Assembly: GCA_021799615.1 (NCBI GenBank)
Contig: JAJZAC010000004.1
Location: 1-54,225 of the forward strand
DNA from: Actinomycetes bacterium
GTDB lineage: Bacteria; Actinomycetota; Acidimicrobiia; Acidimicrobiales; RAAP-2
Direction: 5' to 3'
DNA length: 54,225 nt
Positions 27,231-35,368 of the stretch are shown piece by piece. Every line of letters begins with the position of its first letter. Position 1 is the stretch's first letter. The notes beneath the pieces are model-generated. The model searched no databases, was not told the origin of the DNA, and saw nothing but the letters and a program-made list of their open reading frames with translations. Both the position numbers and the translations under genes were made by a program.

Positions 27231-28841
27231 TCAGCCGGGCGGGTGGTCCGGTTCCATCGCTCGCAGGACCGCCGCCGCCCGCGTCGCGAACTGGAGCTCG
27301 AACCTGGCGTCGGGATCGGTGAGATCGAGGTCGGCGAGCTCGCGGATGCGGCCCATGCGGTACTTCATCGTGCTCCGGTGGACGCCCATCGCTTCGGCCG
27401 CCCGCTCCACCGATCCCGCATGGTCGAGGTAGGCGCCGAGGGTCGCCACCAGCTCGCGGTGATGGGTGCGGTCGTACTCGACGAGCGGGCCGAGGACCTT
27501 CTCCACCAGGGACTCCAAGCGGGACACATCGCCGAGCGAGGCCACCAGTGCGGTCGTGCCCAGCTCGTCGAACCGCACGGCGCCACTCGACGCCGGGCCC
27601 ACCCGCAGCGCCAGGCGGGCCTCGTCGATCGAACGGGCCACCTCCTCCATGGTGGCGGCCGACGCGCCCACCCCCATGCGGTAGCCGGGGTTCCCGGCCA
27701 GCCGATCCAGGTGGTCGGCACCCTCGCGGGTATCGGGCACGACCACCAGGACGGCCGAGGCGGCGGCGGCGGCCAGGGGCGGCAGGCCTGCCGTCACCAG
27801 CCCGGCCAGCACCGAGCTGAGCGGGACCCCCCCGGGCAGCTCGACCAGCGCCGCCCGCCAGGGCGGCGCGTCGGCGGGGACCAGCCGGGCGGCCCGGGAG
27901 CGCACCTCCTCCGACCGGCCGGCGGCCAGCGCCTCGGCCAGCCTCCGCCACCCCGGCTCCCCGGCCAGGTCGGCGCTGGCCAGTCCCCACAGTTCGAGCA
28001 CCAGCCCGGCCAGCTCGACGACGATCTCGCCCAATCCACCCAGCGAGTCGCTGGGATCGTGGACGGCGACACCGCCGGCGACCTCCCCCTCGACCACCAC
28101 CGGGAGCCAGCTCCAGCTCCCCGACCGCACGATCGCCGGTGCGGTGCCCGCCGGCGGCACCAGCATCGCCCCCCGTGCCGTCAGGCCCACGGGGCCGGCA
28201 AGCGCCGCATCGCCCCACGCGGCCCGGACGGCTCCCGACGCGTCCACCACCCGGACCGACCGACCGATGAGCATCCCGGTGACGCGGGCGATGCTGGCGA
28301 CACCGCCCTCGGCGGCCACCTCGACGGCGATGGCCCGGACGGCCCGGCGGACCTCGTCGAGGATGGTGGCCGCCCCCCGTTCTGACAGGCTGGCGCCGGC
28401 GGCGTGCTCGTCGGCCAGCTCCGAGCCCGGCACCCGCTCGAGGGCGTCACGGGCGCCGGCCATCAGCAGCTCGACCACGCGGGCTTCCGCCCTGCCGGGG
28501 TGGGCGGACCAGCTCACCACCACCACGCGCCGGTCGGTCCCGTTCGACACGGGTCCGAGGTCGTAGGCGAACGACCAGGCACGCTCGGGCAGGGTGACCA
28601 CCAGGCCGCTGCGGACCCGGTTGCCGGCGGCCAGGGCCAGTTCGAGGACCTCGACCGGCGGGGCCAACGGGGAACGGGACCAGACGCCACCGAGCTCGCG
28701 GACCGCCTCGATGCGCCCGCCGGCGGCCAGCACGCCGCCGGCGATGTACCGCACGGTCTCGGCTGCCGTCCTCGGGTCGCCCGGTCGGCCGGGGTCCCCC
28801 GACCGGCGAACCGTGGCACCATCGGTCGTGCGCGGCTCCAT
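27231..28841 (-). CDS. PucR-family transcriptional regulator (C-terminal HTH_30)
   Basis: C-terminal LVEYDRTHHRELVATLGAYLDHAGSVERAAEAMGVHRSTMKYRMGRIRELADLDLTDPDARFELQFATR. ATG 28841 used, not the 976-aa ORF. Confidence 0.9.
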   Translation of the reverse strand: MEPRTTDGATVRRSGDPGRPGDPRTAAETVRYIAGGVLAAGGRIEAVRELGGVWSRSPLAPPVEVLELALAAGNRVRSGLVVTLPERAWSFAYDLGPVSNGTDRRVVVVSWSAHPGRAEARVVELLMAGARDALERVPGSELADEHAAGASLSERGAATILDEVRRAVRAIAVEVAAEGGVASIARVTGMLIGRSVRVVDASGAVRAAWGDAALAGPVGLTARGAMLVPPAGTAPAIVRSGSWSWLPVVVEGEVAGGVAVHDPSDSLGGLGEIVVELAGLVLELWGLASADLAGEPGWRRLAEALAAGRSEEVRSRAARLVPADAPPWRAALVELPGGVPLSSVLAGLVTAGLPPLAAAAASAVLVVVPDTREGADHLDRLAGNPGYRMGVGASAATMEEVARSIDEARLALRVGPASSGAVRFDELGTTALVASLGDVSRLESLVEKVLGPLVEYDRTHHRELVATLGAYLDHAGSVERAAEAMGVHRSTMKYRMGRIRELADLDLTDPDARFELQFATRAAAVLRAMEPDHPPG

Positions 28842-28930
28842 GTCGTCCCCTCGCTCGTCCGCCCTCCGCCTGCCCGCCCCTTCGCCGGGACGCCGCCAGC
28901 TTCCCACACCCGGCACGGGTGGGGCCGCCG

Positions 28931-30181
28931 TCAGCTGCCGATCCTGCCCGTCCCCCCTGCCGAATAGGCAGTCTCCGAGTGCTGGGTGAGGTCGAGGCCG
29001 GTGTCCTCCTCCTCGGCCGAGACCCGCAGGCCCATGACCAGGTCCACCGCCTTGGCGATGACGAAGGTCAGCCCGAAGCTGAAGGCGACCGTCACGCCGG
29101 CGGCCACGAGCTCCCAGCCGAACAGGTGGACGCCTCCCCCTTCGAGCAGGCCGTTGCCGCCTGCGGGGTTGACCCCGGTGGTGGCGAACAACCCGAGGAG
29201 CACCATCCCCACCAGCCCGCCGACGCCATGCACCCCCAGGACGTCGAGGGAATCGTCGTAGCGGAAGCGGAACTTCATCCGCACGGCGGCAGCGCAGATC
29301 ACGCCGGCCAGGGCACCCACCAGCAGCGCCGGCATGGGACCGATGAAACCGGCGCAGGGCGTGATCGCCACCATGCCGGCCACCGCGCCCGAACCACCGC
29401 CCAACGTGGTGGCGACCCGTTCCTTCCCCACCTCGAAGGCCAACCAGCCGAGGAGGCCGGCCGCTGCCGCCAGCTGGGTGTTCACGAACGCCTGGACGGC
29501 CACGCCGTTGACGGCAAGCGCCGAACCGGCGTTGAACCCGAACCAGCCGAACCACAGGATGCCGACGCCGAGGAGGCTGAGGGGGACCGAGTGGGGTGCC
29601 ATCGACTCGCGGGGCCACCCCCTGCGCCGGCCGAGGACGAGGACGATGGCGAGCGTGGAGAACCCGGAATTGATCTCGACCACGGTCCCGCCGGCGAAGT
29701 CGAGGACACCGTGGTGGGCGAGCCAGCCGCCCGGACTGAAGACCCAGTGGGCCAGGGGGACGTACACGAGGACGACCCACAGGGTGATGAAGACGGCGAA
29801 GGCCGGGAACCTGATGCGGTCGACGGTGCCCCCGCTGATGAGCGCGGCGGTGATGACGGCGAACATCATCTGGAACACCATGACCGCCGAGGCCGGCACC
29901 CGGAGGTGGGCGAGACCCGGCAGCGGGTGGGCCATCCCGTGCAGGCCGGCCAGCCCCAGGTTGCCGATGAGCCCGCCGCCGGCGTCCTTGCCGAAGGCCA
30001 GGCTGAACCCGAACACGGCCCAGATGACGGTGACCAGGCCCATGCAGAAGAAGCTCTGCATCATCACCGCCAGGACGCCCTTGGAACGGACCATGCCACC
30101 GTAGAAGATGGCCAGGCCGGGAACCATGAACAGGACCAGCGCCGCGCTGACCAGGACCCACGCCGTATCGCCGGCACTCAT
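28931..30181 (-). CDS. amt: Ammonium transporter Amt
   Basis: MSAGDTAWVLVSAALVLFMVPGLAIFYGGMVRSKGVLAVMMQSF...HSVPLSLLGVGILWFGWFGFNAGSALAVNG...DDSLDVLGVHGVGGLVG. Confidence 0.96.
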   Translation of the reverse strand: MSAGDTAWVLVSAALVLFMVPGLAIFYGGMVRSKGVLAVMMQSFFCMGLVTVIWAVFGFSLAFGKDAGGGLIGNLGLAGLHGMAHPLPGLAHLRVPASAVMVFQMMFAVITAALISGGTVDRIRFPAFAVFITLWVVLVYVPLAHWVFSPGGWLAHHGVLDFAGGTVVEINSGFSTLAIVLVLGRRRGWPRESMAPHSVPLSLLGVGILWFGWFGFNAGSALAVNGVAVQAFVNTQLAAAAGLLGWLAFEVGKERVATTLGGGSGAVAGMVAITPCAGFIGPMPALLVGALAGVICAAAVRMKFRFRYDDSLDVLGVHGVGGLVGMVLLGLFATTGVNPAGGNGLLEGGGVHLFGWELVAAGVTVAFSFGLTFVIAKAVDLVMGLRVSAEEEDTGLDLTQHSETAYSAGGTGRIGS

Positions 30182-30247
30182 CGCATTTCCCCTCGTCGCT
30201 TGCTGTCGGGACTGGGGACCCGCCTGACGGCGGACCGACCGGGAAAC

Positions 30248-30460
30248 CTAGCCGACGGGAGGCGTGGAGCCCGATTCGGGCGTACCGTCGCGCCGTAGTA
30301 CGAGGTAGACGTTGTCGTCGACCACGAACGTTCCCGCCAGCAGGAACCCGGCGGCTGCCTGGGTGTCGAGCTCGGACTCGACGTCTCGCCGGGGATCGGC
30401 GTTCACCAGCCGTCCCCCGTGGACCCGCAGGATCCGGTGGGTCCTCCCGACCTCAGACAT
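30248..30460 (-). CDS. Small conserved-looking hypothetical protein
   Basis: MSEVGRTHRILRVHGGRLVNADPRRDVESELDTQAAAGFLLAGTFVVDDNVYLVLRRDG; overlaps the upstream CDS end. Confidence 0.55.
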   Translation of the reverse strand: MSEVGRTHRILRVHGGRLVNADPRRDVESELDTQAAAGFLLAGTFVVDDNVYLVLRRDGTPESGSTPPVG

Positions 30461-30821
30461 CGGCGGGCCGGTCGGGAGGGCCGTCAGGCCGGTCGGGAGG
30501 GCCGTCGGCCCCGGAGAGGCGCTCGCGGAACGCCCTCGCCTCGTCGTCAAGGGCGATGGCATCGGGGATGTCCATGACCGGGATGATGTCGAACTCGTAC
30601 CAGGGTCTGAAGATGGCCGCCGTCCGGCCGAGCAGCCGGGCGTCCACCTCGTCCACCTCCACCACCGCCATGCCGCCGCGACCGTCCGACCTCGAGAGGA
30701 AGTGCAGCAGCGTCAGCCGACGGTCCGGCAGCCAGGCGTCGAAGACGCGCCGCTCGGCGACCAGGTCCTCCTCCGAGTGCGGAGCGCCGGACCGTCTGGT
30801 CCACTGGAAGACGAACTTCAC
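30453..30821 (-). CDS. DUF3303-like small protein
   Basis: VKFVFQWTRRSGAPHSEEDLVAERRVFDAWLPDRRLTLLHFLSRSDGRGGMAVVEVDEVDARLLGRTAAIFRPWYEFDIIPVMDI. Confidence 0.65.
   Translation of the reverse strand: MKFVFQWTRRSGAPHSEEDLVAERRVFDAWLPDRRLTLLHFLSRSDGRGGMAVVEVDEVDARLLGRTAAIFRPWYEFDIIPVMDIPDAIALDDEARAFRERLSGADGPPDRPDGPPDRPADV
30466..30507. repeat. 21-bp in-frame tandem repeat x2 near a gene 3' end
   Basis: ggccggtcgggagggccgtca/g at 30466-30486 and 30487-30507; encodes GPPDRPD/GPPDRPA. Confidence 0.9.
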
Positions 30822-30909
30822 CGTGCACCCTCCCCGTCGGCCCCCCGGGCGCCACCATCCCATGTCCGGCCCGTCGGGGTCAATGGCCGGCTGGCGGGAC
30901 CCCGAGCCG

Positions 30910-31713
30910 TCACGCCAGCAGGGAAGCTTCGCGCCCGTCGTCCTCGGAGACCGGCCCGGGCGTGCCGCGGACCCGGATGTACCACTCGGATCCCCACACC
31001 ATGGCGAACACGTCGTCCGGCAGGGACAGGTAGAAGGCGGTCTCGCCGATCTGGCTGGCGTGCGCCCGCATGGCGGCCGCCTTGGCGCCGATGTACCCGG
31101 TGACGTCGACCCGGGTGGTGATCCGGCGTTCGGGCTCGCCGAGCACGTCCAGCATGGCCAGCCGGTCCTCGTCGACGTGGATGCCGAGGTCGGCGGCCAG
31201 GGAGAGCAGCGAGCGCAGGAAGTCACGGTTGTGGGTCATGAGGTACACGCGCTCGGTGCCGGCCAGCTCGGCCGCCCGCATCCCCACCTCGTGGGCCTTG
31301 ACGTGGTCCGGGTGCCCGTAGTTGCCGTGCTCGTCGTAGACGACCACGACGTCGGCCCGCTCCTCGCCGAGCACGGCCGCCACCCGGGTGGCCGCCGCCT
31401 CGGTGTCGGCCCGCGCGAAGCAGTCCGGGTCGCTGTTGCCGGGCGTGCCGGCCATGCCCGAGTCGAGGTAGCCGAGGCGCTCGAGCCGGGCCACACCGAG
31501 AACGGCCGCCGCCGCGTCGAGCTCGGCGGCGCGGCGCACCGCCAGCGTCTCGCCGGGCACCAGGAGGTCCGGGGGGAACTCGCCCAATTCGCCTCCGGTC
31601 GCCGTCAGCAAGACGACGCGATGGCCACCGGCGGCGAGCGAGGCCATCGTGCCGCCGGTGACGATGGCCTCGTCGTCGGGGTGGGCGTGGAGGAACGCGA
31701 CGGTCGCCATCAC
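30910..31713 (-). CDS. PIG-L/LmbE-family deacetylase (mycothiol-type)
   Basis: VAFLHAHPDDEAIVTGGTMASLAAGGHRVVLLTATGGELGE...YDEHGNYGHPDHVKAHEVG. Confidence 0.9.
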   Translation of the reverse strand: MMATVAFLHAHPDDEAIVTGGTMASLAAGGHRVVLLTATGGELGEFPPDLLVPGETLAVRRAAELDAAAAVLGVARLERLGYLDSGMAGTPGNSDPDCFARADTEAAATRVAAVLGEERADVVVVYDEHGNYGHPDHVKAHEVGMRAAELAGTERVYLMTHNRDFLRSLLSLAADLGIHVDEDRLAMLDVLGEPERRITTRVDVTGYIGAKAAAMRAHASQIGETAFYLSLPDDVFAMVWGSEWYIRVRGTPGPVSEDDGREASLLA

Positions 31714-31750
31714 CGGGGCAGGCTAGCGAAGGCGCGGTGGCCCGGCTCGC

Positions 31751-32122
31751 TCACCCGAGCGGAAGCTGGGGGGCGTCGGCGAGCGACGCCGCGCCCGACG
31801 TGGCGCGGGCCACCGACGGGACCCCGCTCCGTGCCGGGCGGCCGGACGCCGTCCGGGTCGATCGGGCAGGGCGGCCGCGCACGGCGTAGATCCGCCCCGG
31901 GTCGAACGAGCGCACGGACCGGTCACCCGGTCGACCACCGACCACCTCCACCGACTCGGTGCCGTTGCGCCGGTTGACGACATGGGCACGGAACGTCCAG
32001 GCGGCGCGGCGCCACGGCACACCGGCCACCACCACCGGGTCACCGGCCCGCAGGCCGTTCCAGGTCTCGCTGCGTTCGACGCCGTCGCCGGTGCCGACGC
32101 CGTCGCCGGCCAGGTCGGTCAC
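31751..32122 (-). CDS. Hypothetical protein
   Basis: VERSETWNGLRAGDPVVVAGVPWRRAAWTFRAHVVNRRNGTESVEVVGGRPGDRSVRSFDPGRIYAV; coherent composition, no family recognised. Confidence 0.5.
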   Translation of the reverse strand: MTDLAGDGVGTGDGVERSETWNGLRAGDPVVVAGVPWRRAAWTFRAHVVNRRNGTESVEVVGGRPGDRSVRSFDPGRIYAVRGRPARSTRTASGRPARSGVPSVARATSGAASLADAPQLPLG

Positions 32123-32124
32123 CT

Positions 32125-32790
32125 TCAGGCTGTCGGGCCGACCTCGGACGCCGGACGCTGCGCCGCCACCGCGCTCGCACGCTCGGCCCGCACGACCCGG
32201 ATCCGATGCCAGAACAGCGCTGCCACCGCCAGCACCACCAGTACGGCCGCCACGTAGCCGGCGTAGCTGAAGTCCTTCACGACCCGGTGCCAGCTGCTCC
32301 CCAGGCTGTAGCCGATACTGGCCAGCGCGGCGCAGAAGACCCCCGAGCCGATCACCGAGAAGGCGCTGAACTTGACCAGGCGCATCTCCCCCAGCCCGGC
32401 GGCGAACGACACGAAGGACCGCAGCAGGGGCACGAGGCGCCCGAAGAGGACGACGGGCTCACCCCGCCGTTCGAACCAGTGCTCGGCCCGGTCGAGGTCC
32501 TTGTGGGTGAGGAGGATGTACTTGCCGACCCGGTCGACCAGGGGCCGGCCACCCAGATAGCCGATGGCATACCCCAGGTAGGAGCCGATCATCTCCCCCG
32601 CGACGCAGGCGACGATGACCCAGACCAGGTTGAGGGGGGCGTGCCCGGTCGAGAGCTGACCGCTGGCCAGGGCGCCGCCATAGCCCATGGCCGCCTCGGC
32701 GCCGATGGGGATGCCCATGGACGAGATCGCCGTGATGGCGATGATGGCGACGTAGCCCCAGCTGGCGAGAAAGTGCTCCATGGGTCCCAA
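32125..32790 (-). CDS. DedA/VTT-domain membrane protein
   Basis: FLASWGYVAIIAITAISSMGIPIGAEAAMGYGGALA...GEMIGSYLGYAIGYLGGRP...VVLFGRLVPLLRSFVSFAAGLGEM. Confidence 0.9.
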   Translation of the reverse strand: MGPMEHFLASWGYVAIIAITAISSMGIPIGAEAAMGYGGALASGQLSTGHAPLNLVWVIVACVAGEMIGSYLGYAIGYLGGRPLVDRVGKYILLTHKDLDRAEHWFERRGEPVVLFGRLVPLLRSFVSFAAGLGEMRLVKFSAFSVIGSGVFCAALASIGYSLGSSWHRVVKDFSYAGYVAAVLVVLAVAALFWHRIRVVRAERASAVAAQRPASEVGPTA

Positions 32791-32901
32791 TTTCTACTCG
32801 ACCGGAGACCCCCGGCAGGGACCACCCCCCGGCAGCGGCCCCCGGCATGCCGACGCGTCAGGACGGCCCTCCCGTCCGGCCAGGGCGCTAGCCTCCGCTC
32901 G

Positions 32902-33885
32902 ATGACCATCCCCTCCGCCCGCGACGACTGGTCCTCGACCGAACCCGCGTGGGTCGCCGAGCCCGTCGAGGCCGGCGACGGAACCCCGCTCGTCGCCTAC
33001 CGCCAGAACGGCGGACGGGGGGATGGCGGGGGGGGTCGCGACGCCGAGGGTGGGACCGTCGACCTGCTCCTCGTCCACGCCACCGGCTTCTGCGCCGCCG
33101 TGTTCGATCCCCTGGTGGCCTCGCTGCCGCCACGGTTCCGGTGCTTCGCCCTCGACCTCCGGTTCCACGGGGCGTCGGGGCGGCCGGACCCCGTGCGCTA
33201 CGACTGGTCCGGCTTCGCCGACGACGTGCTGTCCACCGTCGACCACCTGGGGCTCGAACGCCCGGCAGCCTTCGGCCATTCCTGCGGCGGTGCCGCGCTC
33301 CTGCTCGCCGAGGAGCGGCGGCCCGGCACCTTCGCCGCCCTCTACTGCTTCGAGCCGGTGGTCTTCCCCGTCGACGAGCCACAGGCCCCGGCCGTCGACG
33401 GCAATCCCCTGGCCACCGGTGCCCTGCGCCGCCGGGAGTCGTTCGCGTCGGCCGACGACGCCTTCGCCAACTTCTCGTCCAAGCCGCCGTTCGCGTCCCT
33501 GCATCCCGATGCCCTGCGCGGGTACGTCGAGCACGGTTTCGAGGTCGTGCCCGCCGCCGAGGGGGGCGACGGTCGGACCGTCCGACTGCGGTGCCGGCGG
33601 GAGGACGAGTCGCAGATCTACGCCCACGGGGGCTCCCACGACGCCTTCGCCCGGCTGCGCTTGGTCACCTGCCCGGTCACCCTGGCGTGCGGGGCGGACA
33701 CCGATGCCTTCGGCCCCGACATCATGGCCCTCGACGCCGGTCGCCTGACGAGGGCCACCACCGAGGTCCTCGACGGCATGGGCCATTTCGGACCCCTCGA
33801 GGCGCCGGCCGCCGTGGCCTCGTCGGTGGCCGGTGCGCTGGAGGAGACGCTCGGCAGGCCGGCGGGCGGCACACCGGCGTCGTAG
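32902..33885 (+). CDS. Alpha/beta-fold hydrolase
   Basis: LLLVHATGFCAAVFDPLVASLPPRFRCFALDLRFHGASGRPDPVRYDWSGFADDVLSTVDHLGLERPAAFGHSCGGAALLLAEE; C-terminal GMGHFGPLE. Confidence 0.88.
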   Translation: MTIPSARDDWSSTEPAWVAEPVEAGDGTPLVAYRQNGGRGDGGGGRDAEGGTVDLLLVHATGFCAAVFDPLVASLPPRFRCFALDLRFHGASGRPDPVRYDWSGFADDVLSTVDHLGLERPAAFGHSCGGAALLLAEERRPGTFAALYCFEPVVFPVDEPQAPAVDGNPLATGALRRRESFASADDAFANFSSKPPFASLHPDALRGYVEHGFEVVPAAEGGDGRTVRLRCRREDESQIYAHGGSHDAFARLRLVTCPVTLACGADTDAFGPDIMALDAGRLTRATTEVLDGMGHFGPLEAPAAVASSVAGALEETLGRPAGGTPAS

Positions 33886-33894
33886 GCTGCGGCG

Positions 33895-34701
33895 ATGGCG
33901 CTGTCTCCGCCGCGTTCCCTCTCCCCCTCGAAGGTCACCGCTTTCCGCGACTGCGCGCTGGCGTTCCGGTTCTCCGCCATCGACCGGCTGCCCCAACCCC
34001 CCACGGTGGCCACCACCACGGGAACGCTGGTCCACGCCGCCCTCGAGCGCCTGTTCTGGGACCTTCCACCGGGTCAGCGGACCCCGGACGCGGCCCAGGC
34101 GTCGCTCGCCGCCGCGTGGGAGGCGCTCTCGGGCGATCCGGATGTCACCGGGCTCGGGCTCGACGCCGCAGCCACCGCGGCGTTGCTCGACGACGCCCGC
34201 GGCCTGGTTGCCAACTACTTCCGGCTGGAGGACCCCAACCGGGTCACCGCGGTGGGGATCGAGCTCACCCTCGAAGCTCCGATCGTCGGCACGCGCCTCC
34301 GGGGCATCATCGACCGCCTCGACCTCGACGGCGACGACCTGGTGGTGGTCGACTACAAGACCGGCCGGGCACCCGGCCCCCAGTTCGAGCAGGCGAAGCT
34401 GCTCGGCGTCCATCTCTACGCGTTGCTGTGCGAGGAGGTGCTCGGCCGGCGCCCGGTACGTCTCCGGCTCCTCCACCTGCGCGAGCCGACGGTCATCGAG
34501 GCGTCACCGACGGAACAGGCGTTGCGGGGGCAGCGCGCCCGGGCGTCGGCCGTGTGGACCGCCATCGAACGGGCGTGCGAGCGGGACGACTTCCGCCCTC
34601 GGCCGGGACCGCTGTGCGCCTACTGCGCCTACCGGGACCGGTGCCCGGCACAGGGAGGCGCCGTCCCCCGTACGGGTGGCATGGCCGAAGGAGCGGCGTG
34701 A
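33895..34701 (+). CDS. RecB/Cas4-like PD-(D/E)XK nuclease with probable Fe-S Cys motif
   Basis: SPSKVTAFRDCALAFRF, GTLVHAALERLFWDLP, GIIDRLDLDGDDLVVVDYKTG, CAYCAYRDRCPAQ. Confidence 0.9.
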   Translation: MALSPPRSLSPSKVTAFRDCALAFRFSAIDRLPQPPTVATTTGTLVHAALERLFWDLPPGQRTPDAAQASLAAAWEALSGDPDVTGLGLDAAATAALLDDARGLVANYFRLEDPNRVTAVGIELTLEAPIVGTRLRGIIDRLDLDGDDLVVVDYKTGRAPGPQFEQAKLLGVHLYALLCEEVLGRRPVRLRLLHLREPTVIEASPTEQALRGQRARASAVWTAIERACERDDFRPRPGPLCAYCAYRDRCPAQGGAVPRTGGMAEGAA

Positions 34702-35273
34702 GCCAGCCCCGGCGCGCCCCCGTCGAGCTCGGATCGCTGACGCCGTCCGACGCGGTGCGCCTGGTGGACGATCGGGTCGACGCGCTCTTCGAGCCCCTGC
34801 GGGGCAATGCCACCGTCGACGCCGTGGCCAAGATCGTCTCCGGCTTGGGCGACCGGGGCCTGGTGTGGGCGGTCGCCACCGCGTGGCGGGCGAGGAGACC
34901 GGGGGCCAGGCGGGCTCGAGCGGTCCGGGCGCTCACCGTCGCCGGAGTCGCTTCCAGTACCGTCAACGCTGCGCTGAAGACGGTCATCGGGCGGCCACGC
35001 CCGGACCGGAGCGATCTCCGGCTGGGGGACAACATCGTGCCCCTACGCGAGCCCCGCACCAGCAGCTTCCCGAGCGGGCACACCCTGGCTGCGTTCTGCG
35101 CCGCCACCACCCTGGCCGAGCGCGACGACCCGGTGGGCAACGCGCTGCTCTTCGCCGCCGCCGCGCTCGTGGGGGCCAGCCGCATCCACCTGCGTGCCCA
35201 TCATGCGTCCGACGTGGCCGGCGGCGCGGCCATCGGTACCGTCCTCGGGCTCCTGGGCCGCGCCGTCGTCTGA
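34698..35273 (+). CDS. PAP2-superfamily phosphatase
   Basis: KTVIGRPRPDRSD..., SSFPSGHTLAAFCAATTLAE, SRIHLRAHHASDVAGGAAIG; GTG start overlaps the previous stop. Confidence 0.88.
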   Translation: MSQPRRAPVELGSLTPSDAVRLVDDRVDALFEPLRGNATVDAVAKIVSGLGDRGLVWAVATAWRARRPGARRARAVRALTVAGVASSTVNAALKTVIGRPRPDRSDLRLGDNIVPLREPRTSSFPSGHTLAAFCAATTLAERDDPVGNALLFAAAALVGASRIHLRAHHASDVAGGAAIGTVLGLLGRAVV

Positions 35274-35368
35274 CTGCCGGGGGCGTCTCGCCGGCACGCA
35301 CGCCGTTCACGGCGGATACCCGTCGACGGCACGGCGGTCCACCCGCTGGCGGCGCGGCGCCGGGGTGG

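Noticed and set aside
27231-30161. 976-aa ORF as a single protein
   Set aside because: The first about 440 aa are an off-frame shadow of amt; the genuine PucR-like protein starts at ATG 28841.
33895-34701. CRISPR Cas4
   Set aside because: No cas1/cas2 or repeat array nearby; better described as a solo RecB/Cas4-like nuclease.
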